Shown piece by piece: positions 17,390 to 26,054 of a DNA stretch of 64,000 bases (position 1 is its first letter; every line of letters begins with the position of its first letter). Below the pieces are notes generated by a model. That model did not search any database. It saw only the letters and a program-made list of their open reading frames with translations, and was not told the origin of the DNA. The position numbers and the translations under genes are program-made. Source of the DNA: Nocardioides caldifontis (GTDB taxonomy: Bacteria; Actinomycetota; Actinomycetes; Propionibacteriales; Nocardioidaceae); the NCBI RefSeq assembly GCF_008087345.1, contig NZ_VHIB01000018.1:1-64000 (forward strand), in the 5' to 3' direction.

Positions 17390-18453
17390 TGTTCTTGTCA
17401 GAGGTCGAAGCGAAGAGTGTTCTTCGGCAGTACGGAGTCAAGATCCCGGACGGAGCGGTCTTCCAGCCTTCGGACGCGTTCGCGGTTCCGACTGGGGACG
17501 GTCCGTGGTTCGTCAAGGCACAAGTCCGCCGCGGCGGACGCGGGAAGGCGGGATTGGTCACCAAGATTCGTGACAGAGACCTCGCGCAAGCCGAGGTCGC
17601 TCACCTTGGGGCCATGGGCGGCGGCGTGCCGGTGCTAGTGGAGGCTGCCGTTGCAGGCGTGGAGCGATATGTAGCCATCGGCATGGATGCTGCTGCCTGC
17701 TCTCCGGTGCTGGTCCTGGGCAGTCGTGGCGGTGTCGACGTCGAGGAGGCGGAGGCCGGCACCCTGGCCACGCTGCAGGTCGACCTGTCTCGAGGCGTAC
17801 TGCCCCATGACGGGGTCCGACTCGCCAAGGCACTCGGCTGGACGCGTGATGAGTTGAAGCGCGTCGGCGGTGTTTGCGCAGCATTGTGGCGGGCGTTTCT
17901 CGCGTCGGAGGCCCAGCTGGTGGAGGTCAACCCCTGCATTTGGACTGGTTCTGACTTTGTGGCTGCTGACGCCAAGCTCCTCACCTACGCAGGCGATATC
18001 ACCGATGGCCTGGTCTTCTTCGAGCGCGAAGGTGCGGTCGCTGTCCTGTCAGCCGGGGCGGGCCTCGGAATGGCCATCGGTGACGCCTTGACCGCCGCCG
18101 GCCCAGGTCCGGCCAACTTCGCCGACATCGCGGGAGGTGTTTCTGACGAGCGCGTCAAGGCGCTAGCGACCCGCGTCGCCGAGCGGACTCAAGCCGAACA
18201 CGTACGCGCGATGCTCATTGTGTTCTCGCTTAGTCATACCCCCCTCGAACGCGTCCTTCGGCCGCTCCACGACGCTTTGTCGCGTGTGGAGGTCCGCGTC
18301 CCGACGGTCGCCTTCCTCTCCGGTGCAATACCAGGCGACGAGCAGGAAGCCCAGCGGCTCACCGGAGCCCTCGAGGCCATGGGCATCGAGCTGGTCGAGA
18401 CAGCAGAAGCAGCTGTCCAGCGAGCAACGGTGTTGGGGGCAGTAGAAGCATGA
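17389..18453 (+). CDS. SucC-like acid-CoA ligase, beta (ATP-grasp) subunit
   Basis: A 354-residue ATP-grasp subunit of a succinyl-CoA-synthetase-like enzyme. The N-terminus MFLSEVEAKSVLRQYGVKIP and the segment FVKAQVRRGGRGKAGLV are typical of SucC; EAQLVEVNPCIW holds the metal-site Asn-Pro region. The C-terminal CoA-ligase domain follows from about 235 (AGLGMAIGDALTAAGP, NFADIAGGVSDERVKAL). It starts at ATG 17389 inside the stop of the CoA-transferase gene. It is somewhat shorter than housekeeping SucC (about 390) and sits in a catabolic operon, so it probably acts on a pathway-specific acid rather than succinate. Confidence 0.82.
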   Translation: MFLSEVEAKSVLRQYGVKIPDGAVFQPSDAFAVPTGDGPWFVKAQVRRGGRGKAGLVTKIRDRDLAQAEVAHLGAMGGGVPVLVEAAVAGVERYVAIGMDAAACSPVLVLGSRGGVDVEEAEAGTLATLQVDLSRGVLPHDGVRLAKALGWTRDELKRVGGVCAALWRAFLASEAQLVEVNPCIWTGSDFVAADAKLLTYAGDITDGLVFFEREGAVAVLSAGAGLGMAIGDALTAAGPGPANFADIAGGVSDERVKALATRVAERTQAEHVRAMLIVFSLSHTPLERVLRPLHDALSRVEVRVPTVAFLSGAIPGDEQEAQRLTGALEAMGIELVETAEAAVQRATVLGAVEA

Positions 18454-19325
18454 GCATCCTGATTGGGCCCGAGACCAAGGTCGTGGTGCAAGGAGCCACC
18501 GGTAGACAGGGTCAGCGCCAACTATCGGTTCTGCAGCAGGCAGGTCACCCCGCAGTCGCGGGCGTCAGCCCTGGACGAGGCGGTGACACGGTTCTCGGAA
18601 CACCGCTGTTCGACACGGTCTCCGAAGCGGTACAGGCGACAGGGTGCGACGCCACAATCCTGCATGTCCCTCCAACCGAGGGTGCGGCGCTCTCCGCTGG
18701 TCTCGAAGCGGTGGAGGCCGGCATCGCAGTCATCGCGGCAATCCCGGAGGGGATTCCTGTCCTCGAGGCAACGCGGCTAGTCCAATCAGCCCGGTCAGCG
18801 GGAACCGTAGTCATCGGGCCGAACGGCATAGGTGCCGCTTCTCCCGGTCAATGTCTGCTGGGAATGGTCGCCACATCCTTCACGCTCCCTGGCCCCATTG
18901 GTGTCGTATCCCGGAGCGGAACCCTCACGCTGGAGACTCATCGGTCGCTGACCGCAGCCGGGCTGGGACAGAGCACCATCGTGTCGATGGGAGGGGATCC
19001 GGTGGTCGGACTCACCCAGAGCGAGTATCTGGCCAAGTTCGAGGACGATCCCGACACAAGTGCCGTTGTCCTCATCGGGGAACCAGGCGGCAGCATGGAA
19101 TCGCAGGCAGCGGCCTTCATCCCGTCGATGAGCAAGCCGGTGGTCGTCTACGTGGCCGGGCTCTGTGCACCCGAGGGCAAACGCATGGGCCATCTCGGTG
19201 CACTCATGACGGGTGGAGGCACGTCGGCCCAGGCCAAGGCGGACCAGTTCAGGGAAGCAGGCGCCGTGGTGGTCGGCAGCCTATGGGACATCGTGCCCGC
19301 TGTCGGTGATTTAGTTGCGTCCTGA
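18450..19325 (+). CDS. SucD-like acid-CoA ligase, alpha subunit
   Basis: A 291-residue alpha subunit: CoA-binding Rossmann domain (VVVQGATGRQGQRQLSVLQQ) followed by the ligase domain with VVIGPNGIGAASPGQCLLGM and the phosphohistidine loop, here RMGHLGALMTGGGTSAQAK (His about 248; SucD usually has GHAGAI). The partner SucC-like gene overlaps in ATGA. Together they would make an (ADP- or GDP-forming) acyl-CoA synthetase that interconverts an organic acid and its CoA thioester. Confidence 0.82.
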   Translation: MSILIGPETKVVVQGATGRQGQRQLSVLQQAGHPAVAGVSPGRGGDTVLGTPLFDTVSEAVQATGCDATILHVPPTEGAALSAGLEAVEAGIAVIAAIPEGIPVLEATRLVQSARSAGTVVIGPNGIGAASPGQCLLGMVATSFTLPGPIGVVSRSGTLTLETHRSLTAAGLGQSTIVSMGGDPVVGLTQSEYLAKFEDDPDTSAVVLIGEPGGSMESQAAAFIPSMSKPVVVYVAGLCAPEGKRMGHLGALMTGGGTSAQAKADQFREAGAVVVGSLWDIVPAVGDLVAS

Positions 19326-20061
19326 CTTCTCGGGGGGCCCGCTGAGCCCAGACGAGGTTCTTGTCACGAAGCATGGAGCGTTCGTGAACGTGACGTTGAA
19401 TCGACCACAGACGTTGAACGCAATAACGTCGTCGATGAAGACACGACTTCTCGAGATCGTCGCCGAAGCCGAGAGCGACCCCTCACTCACCGTCTTGGTA
19501 CTCCGAGGCGCAGGGCGGGCATTCTGCTCAGGTGCGGATCTCAGCGAACTTGACAACACGGCCCAATGGGACACTGTCAGTTCACTTCGACGTCTCGAGA
19601 CCACTCAGGCGGTCGTACAGGCCGTGCGGCGAAGCCGCCTCGGAATCGTGACCGTCATCCACGGTGTAGCCGCCGGAGGAGGGGTGGCCCTGGCGCTCGC
19701 AGGTGATGTCGTCCTCGCCTCGCAAGATGCCTCTCTTCGGCTCGTCTTCGGGCAACGGCATCTGGTGCCGGACGCGGCCCTGTCCGACTTGCTTATCTCA
19801 GCAGTCGGCGCGCGCAAGGCGCTCTCCTTGAGCTTGCTTTCGCAGAACCTCACCGCGGACGAGGCGATGACTCTTGGTCTAGTCGACAAGGTGTGCAGCC
19901 GCGACGAGCTGGACCGGACCGTGAACCAGACGGTCGATTCCTTGGCCGAGGCTGGCCCAGAAACGGTGCTTCTTATGAAGCGGCTTTTCGTTCACGAGGA
20001 TCCCGTTCGAAAAGCCGTTGAGGGCATGGCCCAAGCCTTGGCGTTCAAACACGCCGAATGA
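19315..20061 (+). CDS. Enoyl-CoA hydratase/isomerase family protein
   Basis: A 248-residue crotonase. The oxyanion-hole segments are RAFCSGADLSEL and HGVAAGGGVALALAGDVVLA. The second region reads RLVFGQRHLVPDAALSDLL, where the usual catalytic Glu pair of hydratases is not clear (Pro-Asp-Ala-Ala), so isomerase or C-C hydrolase activity is possible. TTG 19315, overlapping the previous stop by 11 bases, is the only start that keeps the N-terminal strand; no strong ribosome site is seen. Confidence 0.78.
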   Translation: MRPDFSGGPLSPDEVLVTKHGAFVNVTLNRPQTLNAITSSMKTRLLEIVAEAESDPSLTVLVLRGAGRAFCSGADLSELDNTAQWDTVSSLRRLETTQAVVQAVRRSRLGIVTVIHGVAAGGGVALALAGDVVLASQDASLRLVFGQRHLVPDAALSDLLISAVGARKALSLSLLSQNLTADEAMTLGLVDKVCSRDELDRTVNQTVDSLAEAGPETVLLMKRLFVHEDPVRKAVEGMAQALAFKHAE

Positions 20062-20064
20062 TCA

Positions 20065-20079
20065 GACCGATAAGTCGAC
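20065..20079. promoter_or_regulatory. GACCGATAAGTCGA operator-like site before the TRAP genes
   Basis: GACCGATAAGTCGAC lies between the hydratase stop and the ribosome site of the TRAP substrate-binding protein. The first 14 bases are identical to 50316-50329, and related sites occur at 51216 and 62096. The arms GAC/GTC with a six-base centre suggest a dimeric repressor. A 14-base match by itself can occur by chance in 64 kb; its position in a promoter gap is the main support. Confidence 0.4.
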
Positions 20080-20098
20080 CTTAATGAGGAGGCACCAA

Positions 20099-21148
20099 GT
20101 GAAGAGATCAGTTCAAGCAGTTGCGTTTTCCATCGCCGCGGCAAGTCTGCTGTCAGCTTGCGGGGGTAACGACGACGCCGGGGGGGAAGGTGGGGAAGGT
20201 GGCGAGTCGGTCGAGCTGAAAGTCGCCGACCACTTCCCCGAATCAAACCCTCACGCCGCAGACGGCTCGCTCGCGTTTATCGACCACCTTGAAGGGGCTG
20301 CTCCAGAGTCTGTGGACCTTTCGGTCCAGTATCTAGGCGCAGAGCAGTTGGCTGGGGCCGACGAGCTCTTCAACGCCGTGCGCGACGGCACCACCGACAT
20401 CGCTGCTGCGGTCATGTCGTACGTGACGACAGAGATCCCGGAGGCGGAGGTCGCCCAACTTCCCGGGGCCTTCGGGACCGCCGAGGAGGGCGCGCAGGCC
20501 TTCTGGGAACTCGTCAACGGACCCCTGCAGGAGAAGTTCATTGACAAGGGCACACGGCCCTTGTTTGGCACCTGCCTTCCTCCCTACCAGATCGCCACCA
20601 CCGAGAAGAAGCTTGGCGATCCCGCCGATGTAGAGGGAATGCCTCTTCGGAGCTCGGGGGGTGCGGTGACGCTGACCATCGAGAAACTAGGCGGCACCCC
20701 CGTGGAGCTGCCGGCGCCCGAGATGTACCTGGCCATGCAACGCGGCACCGTGGAAGGAGCGCTCGCACCGATCTCCAGTCTGCCCTCCTACAAGATCGAG
20801 GAGGTCGCCGACTACACGACCACCAATCTTGCGCTGGGCAGCGCCTGCACCGTGTGGCTCATCAACGAGGAGGTGTGGGGCGGCCTCTCCAGCGACACGC
20901 AGGACGCCATTGTCGAAGCGGCGGAGCTTACCCAAGCAGACATCGGGAAGGCGATGGACGAGGCCGACGTGGCCTCGGCCGACGCGCTGACCGAAGGCGG
21001 TGTTGAGCTCTACGAGGTACCCGATGTGGCGGCTTTCGAGGCGCGTCTGGGGAGCGTTGCGGAGGAGTGGGCATCGGATGCGGACTCGAAGGGCTACGAA
21101 GGGACAGCGACGCTCGACGCTTGGCGGGAGATCACAGGTGCGGAGTGA
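20099..21148 (+). CDS. dctP: TRAP transporter substrate-binding protein (lipoprotein)
   Basis: A 349-residue DctP-type binding protein. GTG 20099 has AGGAGG upstream. The N-terminus VKRSVQAVAFSIAAASLLSA is a lipoprotein signal with lipobox LLSAC; the mature protein begins after a Gly/Glu-rich linker. Family features are VELKVADHFPESNPHA, LFNAVRDGTTDIAAAVMSY and the conserved turn VEGMPLRSSGGAVTLTIEK (the Arg binds the substrate carboxylate in the family). DctQ and DctM follow. TRAP systems import organic acids with a sodium or proton gradient; the ligand is unknown but is likely the acid consumed by this island. Confidence 0.9.
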   Translation: MKRSVQAVAFSIAAASLLSACGGNDDAGGEGGEGGESVELKVADHFPESNPHAADGSLAFIDHLEGAAPESVDLSVQYLGAEQLAGADELFNAVRDGTTDIAAAVMSYVTTEIPEAEVAQLPGAFGTAEEGAQAFWELVNGPLQEKFIDKGTRPLFGTCLPPYQIATTEKKLGDPADVEGMPLRSSGGAVTLTIEKLGGTPVELPAPEMYLAMQRGTVEGALAPISSLPSYKIEEVADYTTTNLALGSACTVWLINEEVWGGLSSDTQDAIVEAAELTQADIGKAMDEADVASADALTEGGVELYEVPDVAAFEARLGSVAEEWASDADSKGYEGTATLDAWREITGAE

Positions 21149-21188
21149 GACCCGGTTATGACGAGTCGCCGCGCAGCCCGAGACGGCC

Positions 21189-21764
21189 ATGCCGGCTGAG
21201 CCGGAACTGCGCCCATTCGATGCGCACGGACGTCATGGTTTCCTCCGAGGATTCGACCGTGCCCTTCGCGGCACGCAAGTCCTCTTGTCCGCCGCCGGAG
21301 GCGTCATCGTCATCTTGATGATGCTTGCCATCACTGTCGATGTGGTCGGCCGACGCTACTTAGACTCACCACTGAGCGGCACCTACGAGACGGTCGAAGA
21401 CTTCTTGATGGTCGGCCTCGCATGGCTTTGTCTACCGGCCGTCCAGCGAGCCGGCGGCAATGTCCGCGTCGGGATCATCGTGGACCGGTTTTCCGCCAGG
21501 CGCCGGTACTGGCTCGCCGCTGCACCCAATGCGGCGGTGGCGGTCACACTAGGGGGACTCGCCTGGGCGGCGTTGGAGCGGGGCTTTGACCTGTGGGGGG
21601 AGACGACTTACAACACCGTGATCCCCCTTTCGCTAGGGCTCTCCTGGCTCATGATGGGATTCGGTCTCGCGGCGACGTGCCTCCAGAGCGTCGCGAGCGT
21701 ATTGCTACCTGTCGCCACGGCGGATGAAGCCGACTTGGCACATGCGCCAGGAAAGTTGCGGTGA
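21189..21764 (+). CDS. dctQ: TRAP transporter small permease
   Basis: A 191-residue membrane protein with four hydrophobic helices (GGVIVILMMLAITVDVVGRR, FLMVGLAWLCLPAVQ, WLAAAPNAAVAVTLGGLAW, LSLGLSWLMMGFGLAATCL). The family signature VDVVGRRYLDSPLSGTYE is present. It sits 40 bases after dctP and ends five bases before dctM. It is the small integral subunit that stabilises the large permease. Confidence 0.88.
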   Translation: MPAEPELRPFDAHGRHGFLRGFDRALRGTQVLLSAAGGVIVILMMLAITVDVVGRRYLDSPLSGTYETVEDFLMVGLAWLCLPAVQRAGGNVRVGIIVDRFSARRRYWLAAAPNAAVAVTLGGLAWAALERGFDLWGETTYNTVIPLSLGLSWLMMGFGLAATCLQSVASVLLPVATADEADLAHAPGKLR

Positions 21765-21768
21765 TCCG

Positions 21769-23061
21769 ATGGTCATCGTATTGACTCTCGGACTCTTGTT
21801 CATCCTGCTCCTGGTGGGAACGCCCATCGCCTACGCGCTCCTCCTTGCCGGGACGCTCGGCCTTTGGCTCGAGGTGGGATGGGATTCGCTGACAGCGACT
21901 GTGCTTTCAATCTCCCACGCTGAAACCGCGAGTTTCACCCTATCAACCGTGCCCATGTTCATCCTCATGGCAGAATTTCTGTCACAGAGCCGGTTGACTG
22001 GTGACATGTTCACCGCCATTGCGCGCTGGCTGGGGTCAGTGCGCGGTGGCTTGGCCGCCTCGACCGTGGCAGCCAATGCTGTGTTCGGGGCGATGTCCGG
22101 GTCGAGCGTTGCTGCCGCCGGACTCCTGGGCCGTGTGTCGGTCCCTCAAATGCGGAAGCATGGATACGACGAGCGCCTCTCCTTGGGAACCGTTGCCTCT
22201 TCTGGGACCCTCGCAGTGCTTATTCCACCCAGCATCGCGCTGATCGTGTACGGCGTCGCCACTGAGGTATCCATCGGCCGCCTATTTGCCGCAGCCCTCA
22301 TACCAGGCCTTATTGTGGCGGTCGGCTTCGCCATTCTCGTCCTGGCGTGGGTCTTCGTATCGCCCTCGAGCGCGCCGCCTGCAGAGCGCTACACATTCAG
22401 GGAGAAACTGGCCGCGACTGTACCGGCACTCCCCGCGATCCCCCTGATTGCCCTGGTCCTCTTCGTCTTGTACTCCGGCGTGGCCACCCCGACGGAGGCG
22501 GGCGCTCTCGGTGCAGCTGCGGCATTGGCGATCGCGGTGATCTTCGGGGGATTGCGGATGCGTGGATTTGTCGCGGCGGTTGCGTCCACCGTGGCCATCA
22601 ATGCGATGATCATGATGATCATTGTCGGAGCAACAGTCTTCAGCCGATTCTTGTCGATAAGTGGCACTGCCCAAAGCTTGGTGACGACCATAAACGAATC
22701 TGGTTTGCCGTCCATCGGGGTCCTGATCCTCCTCCTTGCGCTGTACCTCATCTTGGGCTTCTTTGTGGACCAGACAGCGATCCTGCTGATGACACTTCCG
22801 GTCACATTCCCGGTGATCATGGAACTGGGGTATGACCCGGTTTGGTTCGGCATCATCGTGACACTGACGGTTGAGATAGGCCTTATTACGCCGCCGCTCG
22901 GCTTGAACGTGCTCGTCACTCACGCCGCCGCTGGCGGCGAATTGAGTGACATTTTCAAAGGCGCACTGATCTTCATGGTCGTCCCGGTGATTGTATTGAT
23001 CGGCTTCATTGCCTTCCCTGACGCCATCACGACTTTCGGCAACATCATCTATAGAGAATGA
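21769..23061 (+). CDS. dctM: TRAP transporter large permease
   Basis: A 430-residue permease with a dozen or so membrane segments. Family signatures are TVPMFILMAEFLSQSRLT, AAGLLGRVSVPQMRKHGYD, SSGTLAVLIPPSIALIVYG and the late ILLMTLPVTFPVIMELGYDP with ITPPLGLNVLVTHAAA. ATG 21769 follows the dctQ stop directly; an upstream frame extension lies over dctQ and is not used. It is the ion-coupled transport subunit of the preceding DctPQ proteins. Confidence 0.92.
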   Translation: MVIVLTLGLLFILLLVGTPIAYALLLAGTLGLWLEVGWDSLTATVLSISHAETASFTLSTVPMFILMAEFLSQSRLTGDMFTAIARWLGSVRGGLAASTVAANAVFGAMSGSSVAAAGLLGRVSVPQMRKHGYDERLSLGTVASSGTLAVLIPPSIALIVYGVATEVSIGRLFAAALIPGLIVAVGFAILVLAWVFVSPSSAPPAERYTFREKLAATVPALPAIPLIALVLFVLYSGVATPTEAGALGAAAALAIAVIFGGLRMRGFVAAVASTVAINAMIMMIIVGATVFSRFLSISGTAQSLVTTINESGLPSIGVLILLLALYLILGFFVDQTAILLMTLPVTFPVIMELGYDPVWFGIIVTLTVEIGLITPPLGLNVLVTHAAAGGELSDIFKGALIFMVVPVIVLIGFIAFPDAITTFGNIIYRE

Positions 23062-23074
23062 TCGGGGTATAGAG

Positions 23075-24244
23075 GTGGACTTTAACGAACCACAGGAACG
23101 TCGTGACATCCGGAATGCGGTGGCCGAGATTACCGCCCGCTTCAACGACGACTACTGGCTTGCTTGCGATCGTGACGAAGTGTTCCCCTATGAGTTCTAC
23201 CAAGCGATGGCCGATGCGGGCTGGCTGGGTGTCCTGGCCCCGTTGGAGTCCGGCGGCGGATCGCTGGGAATCGCCGACGTCTGCACCATCATGGAGCAGG
23301 TCGCCTACTCCGGAGCCGCAATGGCGGGGTGCACGGCCATGCATCCCACCATCTTCGCCATGAATATCATCGCTACCTTCGGGCAAGAAGAGCTCAAGGC
23401 AGCGGTGCTACCGACGATGGCCGACGGGAGTTCGCACGTCTCGTTTGCAATCACCGAGCCGAACTCTGGTTCGGACACGACACGTATCACCACATTCGCA
23501 CACCGAGACGAGGCAGGAGATTTCGTCGTCAGCGGACAGAAGGTGTGGATATCGAAGTCAACTATGGCTGATGCCATGCTGATCCTAGTACGGACGACCC
23601 CACGTGAGGACGTCACAAGGCCCAGCGACGGGCTGACCATGCTGTATGCCGACATCGACCGAGACCGGGTGCTAACCAGAAAGATCGACAAGATGGGCCG
23701 CGCCGCGGTGGATTCTTGCGAGATGTTCATCGACGAGTTGCGAGTACCAGCTCATCGAGTCATTGGAGAGGTCGACCGCGGGTTCTACGCTTTGCTCCAA
23801 GGGTTGAACGCCGAGCGGATCGTCATTGCGGCCGAGGCGCTTGGGCTGGGGCGCCGCGCCCTGGAAACAGCAGTCAGATACGCCAAAGAGAGGGAGGTCT
23901 TCGGACGCCCCATCGGACAAAACCAAGGAATTCAGTTCCCCCTTGCGGAGTCACTCATGGAGTTGGACGCTGCGTCGCTGGTCGTGCAACATGCGGCCTG
24001 GAAGTACGATCAAGGACTCGAATGTGGAAAGGAAGCCAACAGCGCGAAGTACCTGTGCGGGGCTGCTGGATTTCGCGCGGCCGATCGAGCTGTCCAGACG
24101 CACGGCGGCTTCGGATACGCCAAGGAGTATCACGTCGAGAGATACTTCCGAGAGTCCCGCGTTATGCGCATCGCTCCCATCAGCGAGGCGATGATTCTCA
24201 ACTACATCTCCCACCGCGTGCTCGGGATGCCCAAGTCGTACTGA
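23075..24244 (+). CDS. Acyl-CoA dehydrogenase
   Basis: A 389-residue FAD-dependent acyl-CoA dehydrogenase. The N-terminal helical domain (GWLGVLAPLESGGGSLGI), the middle beta domain (FAITEPNSGSDTTRI) and the C-terminal helices (TAVRYAKEREVFGRPIGQNQ, THGGFGYAKEYHVERYFRES) are all present. The end reads RIAPISEAMILNY...LGMPKSY, a subgroup in which the usual (Y)EG(T) catalytic Glu motif is absent; the base must come from elsewhere. GTG 23075 is 13 bases after dctM; a longer frame into dctM lacks a ribosome site. Confidence 0.85.
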   Translation: MDFNEPQERRDIRNAVAEITARFNDDYWLACDRDEVFPYEFYQAMADAGWLGVLAPLESGGGSLGIADVCTIMEQVAYSGAAMAGCTAMHPTIFAMNIIATFGQEELKAAVLPTMADGSSHVSFAITEPNSGSDTTRITTFAHRDEAGDFVVSGQKVWISKSTMADAMLILVRTTPREDVTRPSDGLTMLYADIDRDRVLTRKIDKMGRAAVDSCEMFIDELRVPAHRVIGEVDRGFYALLQGLNAERIVIAAEALGLGRRALETAVRYAKEREVFGRPIGQNQGIQFPLAESLMELDAASLVVQHAAWKYDQGLECGKEANSAKYLCGAAGFRAADRAVQTHGGFGYAKEYHVERYFRESRVMRIAPISEAMILNYISHRVLGMPKSY

Positions 24245-24278
24245 TGAGCCCTCACGGACTCCCGAAGGGTTGACCATC

Positions 24279-25688
24279 ATGCAACAACCCCGCGTGCAGG
24301 GGACAATCTCGTTAGCGCCGGTGAGCGAAGCTGACTGGCCCAGCATCCAGCTCGAGAAACTGCGCCACCGACTCCGATACTGCTACGAGCGCAGCGAGTT
24401 CTACCGCCGGTTGTGGGGTGAAGTGGGAATCGACGACGCCTGGATCGACTCACTACAGAACGGCGCTGAGTTCTCGCGACAGATGCCCTTTACCACCAAA
24501 CAGATGATCTTGGACGATCAGGCCAGTGAACCGCCTTTCGGCGGTCGCCTCTGCGTGGCGGAATCGGAACTGGTCGCGGTCAGTAGTTCCGGCGGTACCT
24601 CGGGCGGCAGACGTGAGCTACAACCCCTCACCAGAATCGACGTGGTGCGCGCCTCCCGGGCGCGGACGGCCTTCGCTGGCTGCTGGACGGCGGGACTTCG
24701 ACCCGGCGGAGTGGTACCGGTCCTCTTTCCGGTAGGCCCCGCCGGGGGAACCTGGTTCCCCCTGGACTGGATCAAGCAGGTCGGCGCTAGACCGCTAATG
24801 GTCATGCAGTTGCCCACCCGGGAGAAGCTCGAAGAAATGGTGACACACCGTGCGACCTTTCTCGGACACGTGCTTCCGAGCTACCTGAACGTCCTGGCTA
24901 TCGAGGCTCGGAATGCGGGCATCGATCCGCGCCGAGACCTGACGAGTCTCGCAGGGATCATGTTGGCTGGAGAGTCGTACCCCGTCGCCTGGCTGGAAGC
25001 GATGAGCGACTTCTGGGGGGTGCCGATCCACGAGAACTACGGCAGTACGCAAGCTACAGGTCACCATGCCTGGACTTGCGAGCGGGGACTCGCGGCCGAT
25101 GGCAGGCAGAGAGGTGTCCTGCACGTTGACGAGTTGTCGTTCTACACCGAGGTCCTGCGACCAGGGACGAGCCAGCCGGTTCAGCCGGGAGAAAGAGGAG
25201 AACTGGTCATCACGACGTTGGATGCAGTCGCGGCGCCCTACATGAGGTATCGAACCGGCGATTCAGCGGTGTACCTGGGTGAGTCTGTTTGTCCGTGCGG
25301 GCGCGCCGGAGCGTGTATCGAGGCGGGAACCATCGGCCGTATCGATGATCAGGTCAAGATTAAGGGGAACGTCGTGACTTTCACGGCGATCGAGAGCATC
25401 GTCTTCGAGACCCCGGGCGTGAAGGACTTCCGCATGCGGATCGGCACTTCTGCTGACGGCCGCACCAAGGTGGGGCTGACCCTGTGGGTGAGCGGCCACT
25501 CTGACCGCTCGATAGAAAAGGACGTCGCCACCAGACTCCACGGCCTAATGAACGTGTCAATCGACGTCGCCCGAGCCAGGGAGAGCCAACCCGCGGACGC
25601 GAATGACTCGGCGGCCTACAAGAAGGTTCAGCGAATCGCGGACGCGCGCAGGATCGAGTTCCCCGACCGGGACGGGGCACGCCGGTGA
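24279..25688 (+). CDS. Phenylacetate-CoA-ligase-like (PaaK family) acyl-CoA ligase
   Basis: A 469-residue AMP-forming ligase of the PaaK group. The phosphate-binding loop SSSGGTSGGRR is near residue 108, YGSTQATGHHAW and APYMRYRTGD are the A5 and A7 motifs, and a cysteine cluster CPCGRAGAC follows, as in many PaaK relatives. The C-terminal lysine region is AAYKKVQRIAD. ATG 24279 is chosen with GAAGGG upstream. It would activate an aromatic or other carboxylate brought in by the TRAP system. The next small frame starts in its stop (GTGA). Confidence 0.85.
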   Translation: MQQPRVQGTISLAPVSEADWPSIQLEKLRHRLRYCYERSEFYRRLWGEVGIDDAWIDSLQNGAEFSRQMPFTTKQMILDDQASEPPFGGRLCVAESELVAVSSSGGTSGGRRELQPLTRIDVVRASRARTAFAGCWTAGLRPGGVVPVLFPVGPAGGTWFPLDWIKQVGARPLMVMQLPTREKLEEMVTHRATFLGHVLPSYLNVLAIEARNAGIDPRRDLTSLAGIMLAGESYPVAWLEAMSDFWGVPIHENYGSTQATGHHAWTCERGLAADGRQRGVLHVDELSFYTEVLRPGTSQPVQPGERGELVITTLDAVAAPYMRYRTGDSAVYLGESVCPCGRAGACIEAGTIGRIDDQVKIKGNVVTFTAIESIVFETPGVKDFRMRIGTSADGRTKVGLTLWVSGHSDRSIEKDVATRLHGLMNVSIDVARARESQPADANDSAAYKKVQRIADARRIEFPDRDGARR

Positions 25689-25888
25689 CCGCCTCCCAAG
25701 GCCACGCGAGCGACATCTCATCCATGAACGAGGCCGTAGAGCCACTTCTGCGCGCTTCCCGCTCGGACGACGTCGCGGTCGCCACGTGCGCCCTCCAAGC
25801 CCTGACGGTACTCGTCGAGGGACTCAGCCACTTGGATCCGGCGAACTTTGCTTCGTACGAAGGGTTCATCATCCGATCTCCCGATTGA
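25685..25888 (+). CDS. Small hypothetical protein, possibly a truncated gene
   Basis: A 67-residue frame starting at GTG 25685 in the GTGA overlap with the ligase stop. It is mostly helical (CALQALTVLVEGLSHLD) and acidic, with no cysteine and no membrane segment. Translational coupling suggests it is real. Its stop lies about 25 bases before an ISL3-like terminus, so a longer original gene cut by insertion is possible. The family is unknown. Confidence 0.5.
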   Translation: MTASQGHASDISSMNEAVEPLLRASRSDDVAVATCALQALTVLVEGLSHLDPANFASYEGFIIRSPD

Positions 25889-25913
25889 GACTCTGTCACA
25901 ACTTCGTGGAACC

Positions 25914-26054
25914 GGCTTCTCCGAGTCCAGGGTGCAGGCCCTGAAGCCGTCGGTCTCGAGTAAGCACCGGGTGGTGTGGTTAGTGAGGTGCGAACCCCTA
26001 GGGCGATGCCGCGACCAGCAAGTCGCATGACCCGCCGATCCACAAGTCTTAACT
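25914..26054 (-). mobile_element. ISL3-type remnant, transposase 3' end
   Basis: Begins GGCTTCTCCGAGTCCAGGGT, a diverged copy of the left end of the ISL3 element (GGCTCTTCACAATCCAGGGT at 14230). Minus-strand reading gives HLTNHTTRCLLETDGFRACT, matching the NLTNYIARSLLESGGFRPRL end of the full transposase. Only this 3' tail is left. Confidence 0.7.

Noticed and set aside
22282-23145. 287-codon minus-strand frame over dctM
   Set aside because: Composition is rich in Asp, Arg and His from reading membrane-helix codons backwards; dctM on the plus strand has clear family motifs.
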